A DNA stretch of 56,814 nucleotides from a virus. The DNA is taken from the IMG/VR virus record IMGVR_UViG_3300029319_000057, positions 1 through 56,814 of that record. One strand, 5' to 3'. Below, one piece after another: positions 31,295 to 43,300 of the stretch (position 1 is its first letter; every line of letters begins with the position of its first letter). The notes under the pieces are model-generated. The model saw nothing but the letters and a program-made list of their open reading frames with translations. It did no database searches and had not been told where the DNA came from. The translations under genes and the position numbers were made by a program.

Positions 31295-32002
31295 ATGGCA
31301 GTAAACGTAAACACAGTATACCAAAGAGTATTAGCTATAATAAATAAAGAGCAGCGAGGCTATCTAACACCTCAGGAGTTTAATACTATTGCAAATCAAG
31401 CTCAGCTTGATATATTTGAACAGTATTTTTATGATTTAAATCAATTCGGCAGAATACCAGGTAATCAAACCGACTATGCCGACATGTTAGAAATACTAGA
31501 AGAAAAAATTAGCATATTTGAAAAAGTACAAATATCAGTATCAGGTGGGACTACATTGCCAGCTGATTTATATAGATTAGGTTCTATATTAACAAACTGC
31601 CCTTCTTGCCGAGAGGCCGAGCAACTAACCCAAAAAGAATGGTTATATATTTTAAAATCACCTATTGCTCAACCATCAAATGAATTTCCTATATTTATAA
31701 GAGACAACGCTGGAATAAAAGTATATGGCGATGTTGACGCGAGCACAGGTCTAGCAGCGCAAATAACAAGCGGTGTATATATTAATTATGTTAAAGTGCC
31801 AACAACGGTTGAATGGGCTGCTAATAGTTCGACGGGTTTATATAATTCAGCAACATCTGTTAATTTTGAATTACATGAATCAGAAGAAACAGAATTGGTA
31901 ATTAAAATATTAGCATTAGCTGGAATAGTAATTAAAGATAATAACGTTTATGCAGTAGCTAGCGGAGAAGATACTAAAAACGTACAACAAGAAAAAGCAT
32001 AA
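31295..32002 (+). CDS. Head-tail connector/tail protein, 235 residues
   Basis: The ATG at 31295 (MAVNVNTVYQRVLAIINKEQ) is chosen over an upstream TTG. The start has the repeated helix-turn pattern of connector proteins (RGYLTPQEFNTIANQAQLDI, then FEQYFYDLNQF). The centre has CPSCREAEQLTQKEWLYILK with two Cys, and the C-terminal half is beta-rich (FELHESEETELVIKILALAG). It resembles the head-tail adaptor or neck proteins encoded in marine phages after the capsid gene. It is followed three bases later by another connector gene. Confidence 0.55.
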   Translation: MAVNVNTVYQRVLAIINKEQRGYLTPQEFNTIANQAQLDIFEQYFYDLNQFGRIPGNQTDYADMLEILEEKISIFEKVQISVSGGTTLPADLYRLGSILTNCPSCREAEQLTQKEWLYILKSPIAQPSNEFPIFIRDNAGIKVYGDVDASTGLAAQITSGVYINYVKVPTTVEWAANSSTGLYNSATSVNFELHESEETELVIKILALAGIVIKDNNVYAVASGEDTKNVQQEKA

Positions 32003-32005
32003 GAA

Positions 32006-33118
32006 ATGGGATTCATAAATCAAACACAATACCAATATTATAAAACCGGTCAAAAGTTTACGGCAACAGCTAACCAGACCGAGTTTCTATTAACACTAGA
32101 TCCTTTGCCTTCTGCAAAATCTAAGTTTATTGTACTTGTAAATAATACAGAAGTAGATGATAACTTATATAGCTATAGCGCAGCAGGCGGAAACGCGGGT
32201 AAAGTAATATTTACATCAGGTAGAACTGTAGGTGATGTTATTGAAGTTAGATTACTTAACCCTGTAATTGCTGGTAATTATAGATATATATCATTGAGTG
32301 ATATAGTTAATAATTTTATGATTTCATATGTTGGTAAAGATAAAGTTATTCCAAGAATAAAAAGAACAGATGTATTGTTCCATGCGAAAAGAGGAATACA
32401 AGAGTTTAGTTATGATGTAGCTAAAGTTGAAAAAATACAAGAAATAGAAGTTCCAGATAGTTTAGCTATGGTTATGCCACAAGATTATGTTGACTATGTT
32501 CAAATATCTAGAGTTGATTCTTTAGGTGTAGAACATCATATATATCCAGGTAGATTAACTTCTATACCAAGTGAATCTATAGCGCAAGATGATCAGTATA
32601 ATTATTTATTTGACGACGACGATAGTTTATTAACTCAAACACCAGAGGCGTCTAGAAGATTTAAAGATGCTAATATGGATAATGTTACAGCAACATTTAT
32701 TGATGATAGCCTAGACGATATTGATAGTTTAAACCAAAGAGTAAACGAATTTGGTCAAAGATATGGTATTAATCCAGAATTAGCAAATAGAAATGGTAAT
32801 TTTATAATTGATGAAGTAAACGGTAAAATACATTTTAGCGCTGACTTAGTTGGTAAAGTTATAACATTAAAATATGTTTCTGACGGTATGGGAACAGACG
32901 AAGAAATGCGTGTTCATAAATTTGCTGAAGAGGCTATATATAAACACATCGTTTATGCAGTTATGAGCGCAAGATCAAATGCTCCTGAATATATTATTAG
33001 AAGATATAAGAGAGATAGATTTGCAGCATTAAGAACTGCTAAATTAAGATTAGCTAATCTGAATCCGCGTGAATTAGCGCAAGTAATGAGAAATAAATCA
33101 AAACGAATTAAACATTAA
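32006..33118 (+). CDS. Tail tubular/stopper-type protein, 370 residues
   Basis: The first 100 residues are a beta-rich domain (FTATANQTEFLLTLDPLPSA ... AAGGNAGKVIFTSGRTVGDV). The rest is helical (DVLFHAKRGIQEFSYDVAKV; FAEEAIYKHIVYAVMSARSN; YKRDRFAALRTAKLRLANLN). This beta plus helical-bundle arrangement, and the position between the adaptor and the 1587-residue tail protein, fits the tail tubular A/gp4-like connector of short-tailed phages. Assignment by context and layout. Confidence 0.6.
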   Translation: MGFINQTQYQYYKTGQKFTATANQTEFLLTLDPLPSAKSKFIVLVNNTEVDDNLYSYSAAGGNAGKVIFTSGRTVGDVIEVRLLNPVIAGNYRYISLSDIVNNFMISYVGKDKVIPRIKRTDVLFHAKRGIQEFSYDVAKVEKIQEIEVPDSLAMVMPQDYVDYVQISRVDSLGVEHHIYPGRLTSIPSESIAQDDQYNYLFDDDDSLLTQTPEASRRFKDANMDNVTATFIDDSLDDIDSLNQRVNEFGQRYGINPELANRNGNFIIDEVNGKIHFSADLVGKVITLKYVSDGMGTDEEMRVHKFAEEAIYKHIVYAVMSARSNAPEYIIRRYKRDRFAALRTAKLRLANLNPRELAQVMRNKSKRIKH

Positions 33119-33121
33119 AAT

Positions 33122-36100
33122 ATGCCAGAAATAAAAAATGCTTTTATTAAAGGTAAAATGAATAAAGACCTTGATGAAAGATTGCTTCCTAATGGTGAAT
33201 ATAGAGATGCGGTAAATGTTGACGTTGACTATTCTGAGGGCAGCGACGTTGGTGCATTAAAAAATATTTTAGGTAATACTCAAAGGGATAGTATAAGTTT
33301 AAGTAGTGCAAAATGCATAGGTGTTGCAAAAGATATTGAAAATAGTAAAGTATATTGGTTTATAACATCTTCTGCAAAAGATTTAATAGCTGAATGGGAT
33401 TATGGCACAAATACATACGATACAATATTAGTTGATAGCGGAAGTGTATTAAATTTTAATACTAATAATTATATAACGGGCGCTAATGTTTTAGATGGCT
33501 TTTTATTTTTTACAGATAATTTAAATGAGCCTAGACAAATTGATATTGAATATTGGAGAAGTCAAACTTCAGGATCTTCAGGTACAAGTACAGGGTTGAC
33601 AGCTGAAAGAATAACTGTTATTAAAAAATCACCACTATCAGCGCCATCATTAACAATGAGCAGCTCTGTTAGAGCTACTGGCGGAAATGATAAAGGAACT
33701 GCGGGTGGTACAGCTATATTTGTAGATGTAGACTTTGGTGCTTCTAATAGTGTTGGTAATTTAGTAAACTCAGTAGATATTGGTTTTCAATTTTCATCTT
33801 CTCAAACAGGTGTTAGTAAATTTAAAATTGCCAACGGAACGGCAACAGATCCAAATTACCAAGCTAACGACATAATTATATTAACTCACAAATTTACAGA
33901 ATCAGATAATACTGTAAAAACAATTAAAGCAAGAATAAAATTAGCTAGTAATTATACTCAACAAGGAGGCGGTAACGCGGGTGTATTTTCTAACGCAACA
34001 TTATTAAGTATTTCAAAAAGATCACCAGGTGGCCCAGTAACGTTTACATGCATATTAGAAGAAGATGAGCCGTTATTTAAAGAAAAGTTTCCTAGATTTG
34101 CATATAGATATAAATATAATAACGGGCAATATTCTTGTTTTTCTCCGTTTTCTAATGCTGCATTTTTACCAGATCCTACCGTAGGGGCAGGCACTGGAAT
34201 AGAATATGATATAAAAGCAGGCGCAAATTTAGCTATGGTTAATAGTCTCAGAACATTAACTTTAACAGGTTTATCACATAATATACATGCCGATGTTGAT
34301 GAAATAGATATAATATATAAAGACTCCGTAAGCACAAATTGTTATCTTGTTGATACAATTAAAAGAGCTAGTAATGGAACTATTGCTAGCACATTTACTG
34401 TAAAAGATGATCAAATATTTAAAACATTACCATCAAATCAATTATTAAGATTATTTGATAATGTGCCTAAAAAAGCATTAGCACAAGAAATTACTGCCAA
34501 TAGATTAATATATGGTAATTATACAGAAAATTTTAATTTAATAGATTCTAACGGCGCAGATGTAAAACCTGTTTTTGAAATAGAATTAAAAAATAGATAT
34601 AACCCAGGCTCTTCAAATAGAGATGAAAGACAATCTATAAAATCAAAAAGAACATATCAGTTTGGTATTGTATATATGGATGAGTTTGGTAGACAAACAC
34701 CGGTATTAACTGATGACAGCGGTATAATAAAAGTTGATCAAGAAAGCGCTTCATTTATGACGCAATTTACAGTTAAAACAACTTCTGATGCACCCGCTTT
34801 TGCTAATTCATATAAATATTTTATAAAAGAAATTTCATCTACAACTCATAATTTTATTGGTGATAGCTTTTATCAAGATAAAGAAGGTTTTATATATATA
34901 GCTGTACCATCTGCAGATGTTAATAAAGTTGATGTTGATGACACTATAGTATTAAAAAAGAAAAGAGGAAATAATGTTTCTGATATTACGGAAGAATTTA
35001 AAGTATTAGATAAATTTACAACAGGCCCACCACCTTTTTTAGCAAAACCTTTGAAAGAAATTTATGTGCCAGATATATTTGTTTTTAGTAAAAATCTAGA
35101 GCAAGATAGAGACCAGCATTTATTAAAACCAGGATCAACACCTGTACCTGGAAGAAATAGAGTAACTATTAGTGCAATGTTTCAGTTTCGCGAGAATAAA
35201 GTACAGGGCGGTGGTGTTATAAATAGTGATACTACAGATGGTGTTAGCACACAGGCATATAATCTTTTAAATCCAGGCGCTAAAGTAAAGTTTGTTACAG
35301 GTGCTGGTGAAACAGATATTTACACTGTTGCTAATAAAGAAATAGATTTAGCAGATGATAATGATTTTGAATTACATTTTACCGAAGAGTTTGGTGACGA
35401 TGTAAAAGTTCTTTATGAAAATTTTGAACAAGATAAACTGTTTGATATGACTGATGGCACCGTTAATGCAGGCGCTACATTAGTTGGTGGAGATGACACT
35501 TTAGACGGAACAGATAATTCTTATGGAGGTGGAGTTAAAATGGTTATAGTAGATACCGTAGATGAAAGCGGTAAAGAAGAATACCAAGGTAAATTTTTTA
35601 TAAAGATAAAAAATAATTCTACATTATTACAAGAATTAAAAGGTGAAGAAGATTTAAATAATTTACAAGTTTTAAGCACAATATCTTTAGATGGTGATCA
35701 AACTGACAATGACCCAAGGCAATTTCATATGTATGGTGGTGGTTTAGCAAATAGTGATTCATCTATAACAAGAAATGGGGTTGTTGGCGCAACAAGCCCA
35801 GATGATGGTGGATTTGATGGTAGCACAAATCATTTAGCGTCAAATCAAAATAATTATGGAGAAGGGCAATCGTATTTAGCGGCAAGAGGTTTTATTACAA
35901 ACGATGAATTAGATAATGGCTATCACTTTGCTATAAGAACTGATTTAGCATTTGCAAACGTAACAGCAAATTATGCAACATTGCCTCTTATTACAGGTCT
36001 TGAAGAATCACCTTCAAATAAAAATCTTTATAATACAGATAATGATGATGTGTATTTAAGATTTGATAGATCACGTGCTCAAGTTGCCGCTGGTAATGCA

Positions 36101-37885
36101 ATAGATAATCAACTTTATAAGATAATAAGAGTATATAAATATCTTGAAAGAGGCGTTACAGTTAGTGCTCAATTAGACGGCAGTGCAAAAGTTGGAAGCC
36201 AACAAGATTTTAATGACGGACAGGCTGTATATTTAATAAAGCTAGATAAACAATTAGCGCAAAATTTAATTTTTAATGGTGATAAAGAAACTGCAGGTAA
36301 CCCTGGGAATGCCGATAATGTAATGCAAATATCAGTATTAAAGTTTAGAAAAGAAGATGAGCTAATAGGTATACCTGAACCACCTATATTTGAAGTATTA
36401 CCAAAAGATGATACTGATATTGATATATATTTTGAAACACAAGAAGTATTTACAGTATCTAGTAATCACGGTAATGACAATGTGCTTTCTTATTATAATT
36501 GTTTTACTTTTGAAAATGGTGTTGAATCATTAACTATTAGAGACGATTTTAATACACCTGCAATTGGCAAAGGAGTAAGAGTATCTACAGTGTTTGAAGA
36601 TAAACCATATATTGAAGAAACATTAAAAAATAATTTAATATTTTCTCAAATATATAATGGTAAAAACGCAATAAATAGATTAAATCAATTTATTATTGCT
36701 GAAGATATTACAAAAGAAATAAATCCAGATTATGGAAGTATTCAATTATTACATACAAGATATAATGATGTAATAGCTTATTGCGAAAATAAAGTTGTAA
36801 AAATATTAACAAATAAAGACGCATTATTTAATGCTGACGGAAATGTTAATATAACATCTAATAAAGCTGTATTAGGGCAAGCCATGCCTTATAATTCAAA
36901 CTATGGCATATCTACTAATCCAGAAAGCTTTGCGGCATATACACATAGATCTTATTTTACTGATAAAAAAAGAGGTGTAGTTGTAAGACATTCTATGGAT
37001 GGTATGGAAGAAATATCTGGTTATGGAATGAAGGACTTTTTTAGAGACGCTTTAGCTGCTAACAATGGATTAATGGTTGGATCATACGATGTTAGAAAGC
37101 ATCAATATAATATTAGCACACATGAAAGTAATGCTAATAGTACAGTTTCATTTTCAGAATCTATAAACGGTTGGGTAAGTAAAAAATCATTTATACCAGA
37201 AGCTGGTTTTAGTTTAGAAAATAAGTATTTTACATTTAAAAATGGCCATATATTTGAACATCATGTTGGCACAAGAAATACTTTTTATGGCAGCGCAACA
37301 ACACCATTTGTAGAATTTTTATTAAATACAGCGCCGGCTAATATGAAAAACTTTAGAACATTAAATTATGAAGGAGATAGCGGATGGACATGTGCTAGTA
37401 TAGTTACCGACCAACAAGACGGTGTTGTGTCCTCGTTTATTGAAAAAGAAAATAAATATTTTAACTATATAAAAGGTGTTGCTGAAACACAAAGTACAAT
37501 AGATACAAAAGCTTATAATATACAAGGCGTTGGTGACTGGGCAAGCAATGCTAGTGGTGGCGGTAATTTAAGAGTATATACTTTTGCAAATGCGGTTCCA
37601 CAAGATTTACAAATTGGAGATGATTTATATTATGTACACCCAAGCAGCAGCGCTAATACTAGAATAGGCCCTGTAACAGCTATTACATCAACAACAATTA
37701 CTGTTGATTTTACATCAACATCTTCACCACCATCATCACCTGCGTATTTTATATTTTATGTTAAAAATGCAGAATGGCAAACAAGCGGGTTATTAGGTTA
37801 TTTTGCAACAGTTAAAATGCAAAACACATCAACAGATTCTAAAGAAATTTATTCAGTAGGTAGCGAAATTAGTATAAGTAGTTAA
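33122..37885 (+). CDS. Large tail protein, stabilisation/tail-hub type, 1587 residues
   Basis: The N-terminus, MPEIKNAFIKGKMNKDLDER then LLPNGEYRDAVNVDVDYSEG and SDVGALKNILGN, is a hallmark of the large tail/stabilisation protein of marine short-tailed phages. The next 1500 residues are mostly beta structure with Asn, Asp, Ser and Thr in abundance, plus helical patches near the C-terminus. It should form part of the short tail or hub. Three bases separate it from the connector gene and the stop is followed by a TACGTAAT octamer. Confidence 0.7.
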   Translation: MPEIKNAFIKGKMNKDLDERLLPNGEYRDAVNVDVDYSEGSDVGALKNILGNTQRDSISLSSAKCIGVAKDIENSKVYWFITSSAKDLIAEWDYGTNTYDTILVDSGSVLNFNTNNYITGANVLDGFLFFTDNLNEPRQIDIEYWRSQTSGSSGTSTGLTAERITVIKKSPLSAPSLTMSSSVRATGGNDKGTAGGTAIFVDVDFGASNSVGNLVNSVDIGFQFSSSQTGVSKFKIANGTATDPNYQANDIIILTHKFTESDNTVKTIKARIKLASNYTQQGGGNAGVFSNATLLSISKRSPGGPVTFTCILEEDEPLFKEKFPRFAYRYKYNNGQYSCFSPFSNAAFLPDPTVGAGTGIEYDIKAGANLAMVNSLRTLTLTGLSHNIHADVDEIDIIYKDSVSTNCYLVDTIKRASNGTIASTFTVKDDQIFKTLPSNQLLRLFDNVPKKALAQEITANRLIYGNYTENFNLIDSNGADVKPVFEIELKNRYNPGSSNRDERQSIKSKRTYQFGIVYMDEFGRQTPVLTDDSGIIKVDQESASFMTQFTVKTTSDAPAFANSYKYFIKEISSTTHNFIGDSFYQDKEGFIYIAVPSADVNKVDVDDTIVLKKKRGNNVSDITEEFKVLDKFTTGPPPFLAKPLKEIYVPDIFVFSKNLEQDRDQHLLKPGSTPVPGRNRVTISAMFQFRENKVQGGGVINSDTTDGVSTQAYNLLNPGAKVKFVTGAGETDIYTVANKEIDLADDNDFELHFTEEFGDDVKVLYENFEQDKLFDMTDGTVNAGATLVGGDDTLDGTDNSYGGGVKMVIVDTVDESGKEEYQGKFFIKIKNNSTLLQELKGEEDLNNLQVLSTISLDGDQTDNDPRQFHMYGGGLANSDSSITRNGVVGATSPDDGGFDGSTNHLASNQNNYGEGQSYLAARGFITNDELDNGYHFAIRTDLAFANVTANYATLPLITGLEESPSNKNLYNTDNDDVYLRFDRSRAQVAAGNAIDNQLYKIIRVYKYLERGVTVSAQLDGSAKVGSQQDFNDGQAVYLIKLDKQLAQNLIFNGDKETAGNPGNADNVMQISVLKFRKEDELIGIPEPPIFEVLPKDDTDIDIYFETQEVFTVSSNHGNDNVLSYYNCFTFENGVESLTIRDDFNTPAIGKGVRVSTVFEDKPYIEETLKNNLIFSQIYNGKNAINRLNQFIIAEDITKEINPDYGSIQLLHTRYNDVIAYCENKVVKILTNKDALFNADGNVNITSNKAVLGQAMPYNSNYGISTNPESFAAYTHRSYFTDKKRGVVVRHSMDGMEEISGYGMKDFFRDALAANNGLMVGSYDVRKHQYNISTHESNANSTVSFSESINGWVSKKSFIPEAGFSLENKYFTFKNGHIFEHHVGTRNTFYGSATTPFVEFLLNTAPANMKNFRTLNYEGDSGWTCASIVTDQQDGVVSSFIEKENKYFNYIKGVAETQSTIDTKAYNIQGVGDWASNASGGGNLRVYTFANAVPQDLQIGDDLYYVHPSSSANTRIGPVTAITSTTITVDFTSTSSPPSSPAYFIFYVKNAEWQTSGLLGYFATVKMQNTSTDSKEIYSVGSEISISS

Positions 37886-37918
37886 TACGTAATAATAAAT
37901 ATATAAAAAAATTATAAT

Positions 37919-38653
37919 ATGTCAAGTCATACAACAACAACCGGAACAACGCAAACAATAAATCTTTCACAACAGACACAAGATATTATGAAAAATCTTG
38001 CTGGTGGGCTTATGGGACAATTAAACCCTGTTGCCGCCGCTGGTCAAGCTTTAGGTGGTATAGCGCAGGTTGCAGGTAGTTTAATTGGTGGCGGCGCTAG
38101 AAGGCGTGAACAAAGACGAGCTAGGCAAGAAATGGAGCAAAGAAAAGCTGATTACGAAGCTTTAGACACTTCAAATCCATACAAAAATATTACAAATACA
38201 TTTGAAAATTTAACTGTAAATACACAGGCAGCTGATTTTGCCGCACAACAAAGCGCCCAAGGGGCTGCTAATATTATGAATAATTTAGCAGCTGCTGCAG
38301 GTGGGGGCGGTATAGCCGCATTAGCTCAATCATTAGCTAATTCACAAGTACAGGCTGCTCAACAAGCTTCAGCAAGTATTGCTCAACAAGAACAAAGAAA
38401 TGCAATGTTAGGTGCCCAAGGTGAAGCTACTAGGCAAAGAGCAGTTGCTGCTGGCGAAAGACAATCACAACAAATGGAAATGGAAAAACAAGGAACTTTA
38501 TTTGGAATGGCTCAGCAAAGATTAGCGGCTGCAAATGAAGCAAGAGCACAAGCAACTCAACAATTGGTAGGGGGATTAGGGCAAATAGCGGGTGCTGTTG
38601 GAGGAGCAGGTGGATTTGGCGAACTTGGAAAAGGATTCCAAAAAATATTTTAA
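37919..38653 (+). CDS. Ala/Gln-rich internal virion (ejection) protein, 244 residues
   Basis: Rich in Ala, Gln and Gly, with a hydrophobic glycine-rich segment near residues 37-60 (NPVAAAGQALGGIAQVAGSL) and a long Gln-rich helix (ASIAQQEQRNAMLGAQGEAT). This resembles the small ejected core proteins of podoviruses (T7 gp14 position) that help build the conduit through the host envelope. The next two genes also look like ejection proteins and run without gaps. Confidence 0.6.
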   Translation: MSSHTTTTGTTQTINLSQQTQDIMKNLAGGLMGQLNPVAAAGQALGGIAQVAGSLIGGGARRREQRRARQEMEQRKADYEALDTSNPYKNITNTFENLTVNTQAADFAAQQSAQGAANIMNNLAAAAGGGGIAALAQSLANSQVQAAQQASASIAQQEQRNAMLGAQGEATRQRAVAAGERQSQQMEMEKQGTLFGMAQQRLAAANEARAQATQQLVGGLGQIAGAVGGAGGFGELGKGFQKIF

Positions 38654-38657
38654 AATT

Positions 38658-40361
38658 ATGGCAAATAAAACATTAATATTAGGTGCTGCATTAGCATATA
38701 GAAATCAACCTTATAATTTAGGTTTAGTTGCAGGTAAAGAAGCTAATAAAGCTATTCAAAAAAGCACTAACGAACTGGTTAAGATGTTTGAAAAAGAGCA
38801 AAAAATGCTTATGGCATCAAATCTTTTAGGCCAAAAAATATTTAACGAATTACCAGAAAACCCGTTAATTCCTTTATTGCCACAACCCGTTCAAGAACAA
38901 GCTTATAGCGAATTAGCTCAAATAAGACAAAATATTGCAAATTTAAGAACTTTTATGATGACAAACGCAGCAAGATTACCTGTTGATAGTCCTGAATTTG
39001 CAACACTAAATGCAGAAATTGCAAGACAAAATAATCTTTTAGTTCAATACAGAGACGAATACGGTGATTTACAACAAAAAACCGCGGATTATATTGATAA
39101 TTTTAATAATATATCTGAAAGCTGGAAACTTAATAATAGAGGTAAATTTGAAGATTTTAATGAAAGAATATTTAATATAAAAAATCCTAATTATAAAACT
39201 ACTAGAAACGAAGATGGTAAATTAGTTATTAAAACTGATACTGGTTTTGGAGGCGAATACACTATTGATGATTTAAAATGGGAAGAAGTGCCTAGCGTTG
39301 AATTACAAGAAATAAATAATTATCTAACAAGAGCAAGCGTATATAAACAAAAGAAGCTTGAAATTCCAGAATCAGAGTTGTACACGCTTAGAAAATATTT
39401 AGAAGATAGTATAACTACACAAAGCGAATTAGATACTTTTATGTTTGACCCACTGCGTTTGAATGAAAAAACAAAAATACCATTATTTTCAGAACAAGAA
39501 ATACTTAACATGTTTGAATATAATGAAGAATTGGGGTATGCAGAGGCACCAGAAGATTTAGATTTTGAAGCTATGAAAACAATGACTATTGATAAAATTA
39601 TTGGATTAGTTAAGGCGGAGGCTCCTGCGGTAATTGAACCAAGCTCCAGTTCTGGCTCAGGTTCAGGTTCAGGCTCAGGTTCTGGCGGAAATAACAATAA
39701 TAATAATATTATTGATCCTAATGATTTTACAGCGAGTTTACAACAAGATATAAAATTAGCTGGCCCTTTTATAAATGATGCTTTTGAATTTACTTTTAAT
39801 AATTTATCTACTTCGGAAATGGTTAATAAATTAAGATTAGCTAATCCTAGTTTAGATGTTAATACTAGAGGTGAAATATATAGCGCATGGAATGCTTTAA
39901 ATTCTTCAGGTGATAATGATGATAGAACTGTTGCTATAAGTAAAGACGAATTTAATGAATTAAGCGAAGCTGATAAGGTTAAATTATTTAATGAAGCATA
40001 CGGAAATGATCCATTCGGGATATTTATTGGTCAAAATCCAATGATATTTAAAGATCAAGAAGATTTATTTAGGTTTTATTTAAAGTCAATAGGTGTAAAA
40101 GATAATGTAATTAACTTTTATACAGGACAAGTAAGAGGAGGGTTTTATGAAGGAATTAGTTTTGGAAATATTCAAACCCCACAAGGTTATCAATATTATG
40201 ATCCAATGAACCAAAATATGCCACCCGCAAGAGACGCAACTGGCAATATAGTTGATGATGGTTTTATGTTAAAAATTGAAAATTGGAAAAGAAGTTTAAA
40301 TAACCAGAATCCGCTAACCGAAGAGGAATTTGAAGGTGGTTTAGATTTTACTAAATTTTAA
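38658..40361 (+). CDS. Internal virion protein with a Gly-Ser linker, 567 residues
   Basis: The ATG at 38658 (MANKTLILGAALAYRNQPYN) is chosen, four bases after the preceding stop; an upstream Met at 38592 would overlap the previous gene by 62 bases. The N-terminal third is helical. Near residue 333 a low-complexity linker begins (SSSSGSGSGSGSGSGSGG, then six Asn), which separates two domains. The C-terminal part has NDPFGIFIGQNPMIFKDQED. A flexible linker in an ejected core protein would allow passage through the portal. Assignment rests on position between the small and giant ejection proteins. Confidence 0.55.
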   Translation: MANKTLILGAALAYRNQPYNLGLVAGKEANKAIQKSTNELVKMFEKEQKMLMASNLLGQKIFNELPENPLIPLLPQPVQEQAYSELAQIRQNIANLRTFMMTNAARLPVDSPEFATLNAEIARQNNLLVQYRDEYGDLQQKTADYIDNFNNISESWKLNNRGKFEDFNERIFNIKNPNYKTTRNEDGKLVIKTDTGFGGEYTIDDLKWEEVPSVELQEINNYLTRASVYKQKKLEIPESELYTLRKYLEDSITTQSELDTFMFDPLRLNEKTKIPLFSEQEILNMFEYNEELGYAEAPEDLDFEAMKTMTIDKIIGLVKAEAPAVIEPSSSSGSGSGSGSGSGGNNNNNNIIDPNDFTASLQQDIKLAGPFINDAFEFTFNNLSTSEMVNKLRLANPSLDVNTRGEIYSAWNALNSSGDNDDRTVAISKDEFNELSEADKVKLFNEAYGNDPFGIFIGQNPMIFKDQEDLFRFYLKSIGVKDNVINFYTGQVRGGFYEGISFGNIQTPQGYQYYDPMNQNMPPARDATGNIVDDGFMLKIENWKRSLNNQNPLTEEEFEGGLDFTKF

Positions 40362-40364
40362 TTA

Positions 40365-43300
40365 ATGGAAAAAATATATAAATCATTATACAGTAAATAT
40401 GCTCCTAATTTAACTGATGAGGAGATAAATTCTGGTGTGGCTTATTTATTAACTCAAAGTCCCAGCCAAGCTGTTGATTCTTTTTATGAAAAATATGTAG
40501 GAAATTTGCCAACTGTTGAACAAAAGGGCTATATTTTTTCAAGAATGGCTGATTCAATACCTGAACCAAATCAACCTCAAGAAAAACTTGACGCGGGATA
40601 TTGGAAAAGATTTACAAATTCAATGAAAAGAATATTTTCTAGTGTTGTTGACGATGTTCCAAGAGATAATGCCGCTAGACAAATACAAAGAGCAAATGCT
40701 AATTTAGATAGAATTTATAATAATCCTGATTTAACAGAATTTAAAGTAGGTAGTAGTTTTATGCCAATTGCATCACCTACAACTAATATTTCTTCATCTG
40801 TACCTTCATATAAATCTTTACCAAGGGATGAGGCAATACAGTATTATAAAGACATAATAGCAAAAAATGAGCAGATTTATATGGAAAATTATATTGAATC
40901 TGCTGAAGTACAAAACTATTTAAATCAATATAAAAAAATACATATATTTGAAGATGATGGAGATAGTGAATTATGGGATGATTTTCATTTAACTTTTGAT
41001 AAAGCAGCAGGTGTGGCTGTTGAGCAATTACCACAAATGCTTGGTGCTTTTATTAGTTTTGGATATACAACATATGCGCAGGAAGGAGGGTCTGTTGCTT
41101 CTGAATTAATAGATAAACTTGCCGCGCAAAATTTAAATGTAAGCTATGAAGAGTTTTTAACGCTAGATGAAACTACAAGAGCAAAAGAAGTTCTTAATGT
41201 AATACAAGATGGCGATGCTGTAGAAGCTTTACAAGAAGCTCACAGGGTAGGATTGCAAAATGCTGCTTTTGATTATGCTAGCAATCTTTTTTTAGTTGGT
41301 AAAGCTACAAAATTTGTGCCTAAGAGCGCGTTTAGAGGCTTTTTAAGAGGCAAGATTAATAAAGACGCAGGAAATTATTTAAAAGGCTTAGGTTATTCAC
41401 AATTAGCAGAAGTAGTTACTGAAAATGCACAAGAAATAAACTCCGCATTAGCTACTGATAATCCTATAACAGCTAATCTTATTGCAGAAACTACTGCGCA
41501 AACTATATTAGGCGCTGGTACAACTCAGGTAGCTATTGGTACAACGAAATTTACTATTTCAGAAGGTATTGCTGAATTAACAGCTTTAAATGATCCTACA
41601 AGTTTAAGAGCAATAGCTAATGAATTAAAAAGACAAATTAAAAATAGCAATAGAACAAACGACGAAAAAAATTCTATGCTTAGAGAAATAGATATTGCAG
41701 AAAATATTGTAAATAATTCAAAAAACAAATATTTGTCTTATGAAGCTAAAAAAGCTATGTTTCAACTTGAAATTGAAAAAGTTAATGCTCAAGAAAAGCT
41801 TACAGGTTTAGAAAACGAATTTAAAACAAATAAAAGTATTTCAATTGAAGCGCAAATTCAAAATGAAAAAAATAGAATTGAAAGCTATAATAATCAGCTA
41901 GCAAAAACTATATATTTTGAATATTTTAATACATCTGGTAAAAATTTATTATCTTATATAAATGCAGATAAAACTGGATTTTTTGCTAATAAAAAAGGCA
42001 TAATGAGAGCTACCAGGGCTGAATTAAAAACTTGGCTAGAAAATAATAGACCGGATTTGCTAAATGATCCCGAGGTTATAAATATGCTAGAGGGCACTGT
42101 TAATGAAGCTGGTATGCGTGTATATAATCCTGGTATTATGAAAGGCGATTTAGCTTTGTTTGTTGAAGAAAATGTTGAAAATAACATATTTAAAAATAAA
42201 GGTGTATTTAGTACTTCCGCAAATGTAGTTCATCATGAGGTTATGCACTTTATATTTGATTCTTTAAGTAATAAAGATAAAGCACAAGTTGTAAAAGAAT
42301 TAAATACAGCATTTGCCAATTCAAAAGACACTAAAATGATAAACGCTTATAATCAATTACTAAAAAGATTAAGCGTATATGGTAAATTTGATTTAAATAA
42401 CATGACAATAGTTAATGAGTATTTGTCAGGGTTATCAGATGTTTTAAGTCAACAAACAGCATTAGAAAATATACAGCAAGGCGATATGTTTAATCAAATG
42501 GGAGACGCTTTTGCTAAAGCATTTTCAAAAACATTAAAAGATATACCTTTTGAAATTGACGGCGAAAACGCATTAGAATTAATTTTAAGATATAATAGTT
42601 TTGCTGGAATTAAGCCCGCTTCAGTTCGACCAACAATAGAGGCTGTTGCTGATGTTGTACAAACAGCGGTTACAACAGGTAAAACAGATATTGACGAAGA
42701 AACTAAACCTTCTATTGAAGTTGAATTATCATCTGAAGAAATACAAAACAGTCAAAATGCTTTAGACAAATATATAACTGAAGATATAAAAACGCAAGAT
42801 GATTTTAAAAATAATGATACAGCAAGAGCTGGTATATATACAGAAATAGAAGTAAATCTTGTTATAGACCCAGTTATTAATAGTATAATACAAAGAGACG
42901 AAAATACCAGTGGTCTAGCACCTGAAATACAGGAAGATATTAAAAGAAAAGTAAGAGAAAGAATTACAGAAAGAGTATTTAAAAACTTTAACCCAGTATT
43001 AGACGGAAATAAAAGAAGTGTATTTAGTTATATTTATGGTAAAAAAGAAACTAAAGGTACTGGCGGTATTGCATTTAGAGCTTTTCAAGATGTTAAATTA
43101 GAATATGTAAAAAAACCACAAGGGCAGTCTATTGAAACTGACGCTGGTGTTACAATTGATATTGTAGATGAAACTGCAACAGACATAGAAAGCGCTATTG
43201 ATAGCAAAATATTAAGCGAAAACATAGAAAATACTTCTAATCCTAAAATAGAAGATGAAATTGATATACTTACAGAAGATGATATAAAAGATTTAGAAGA

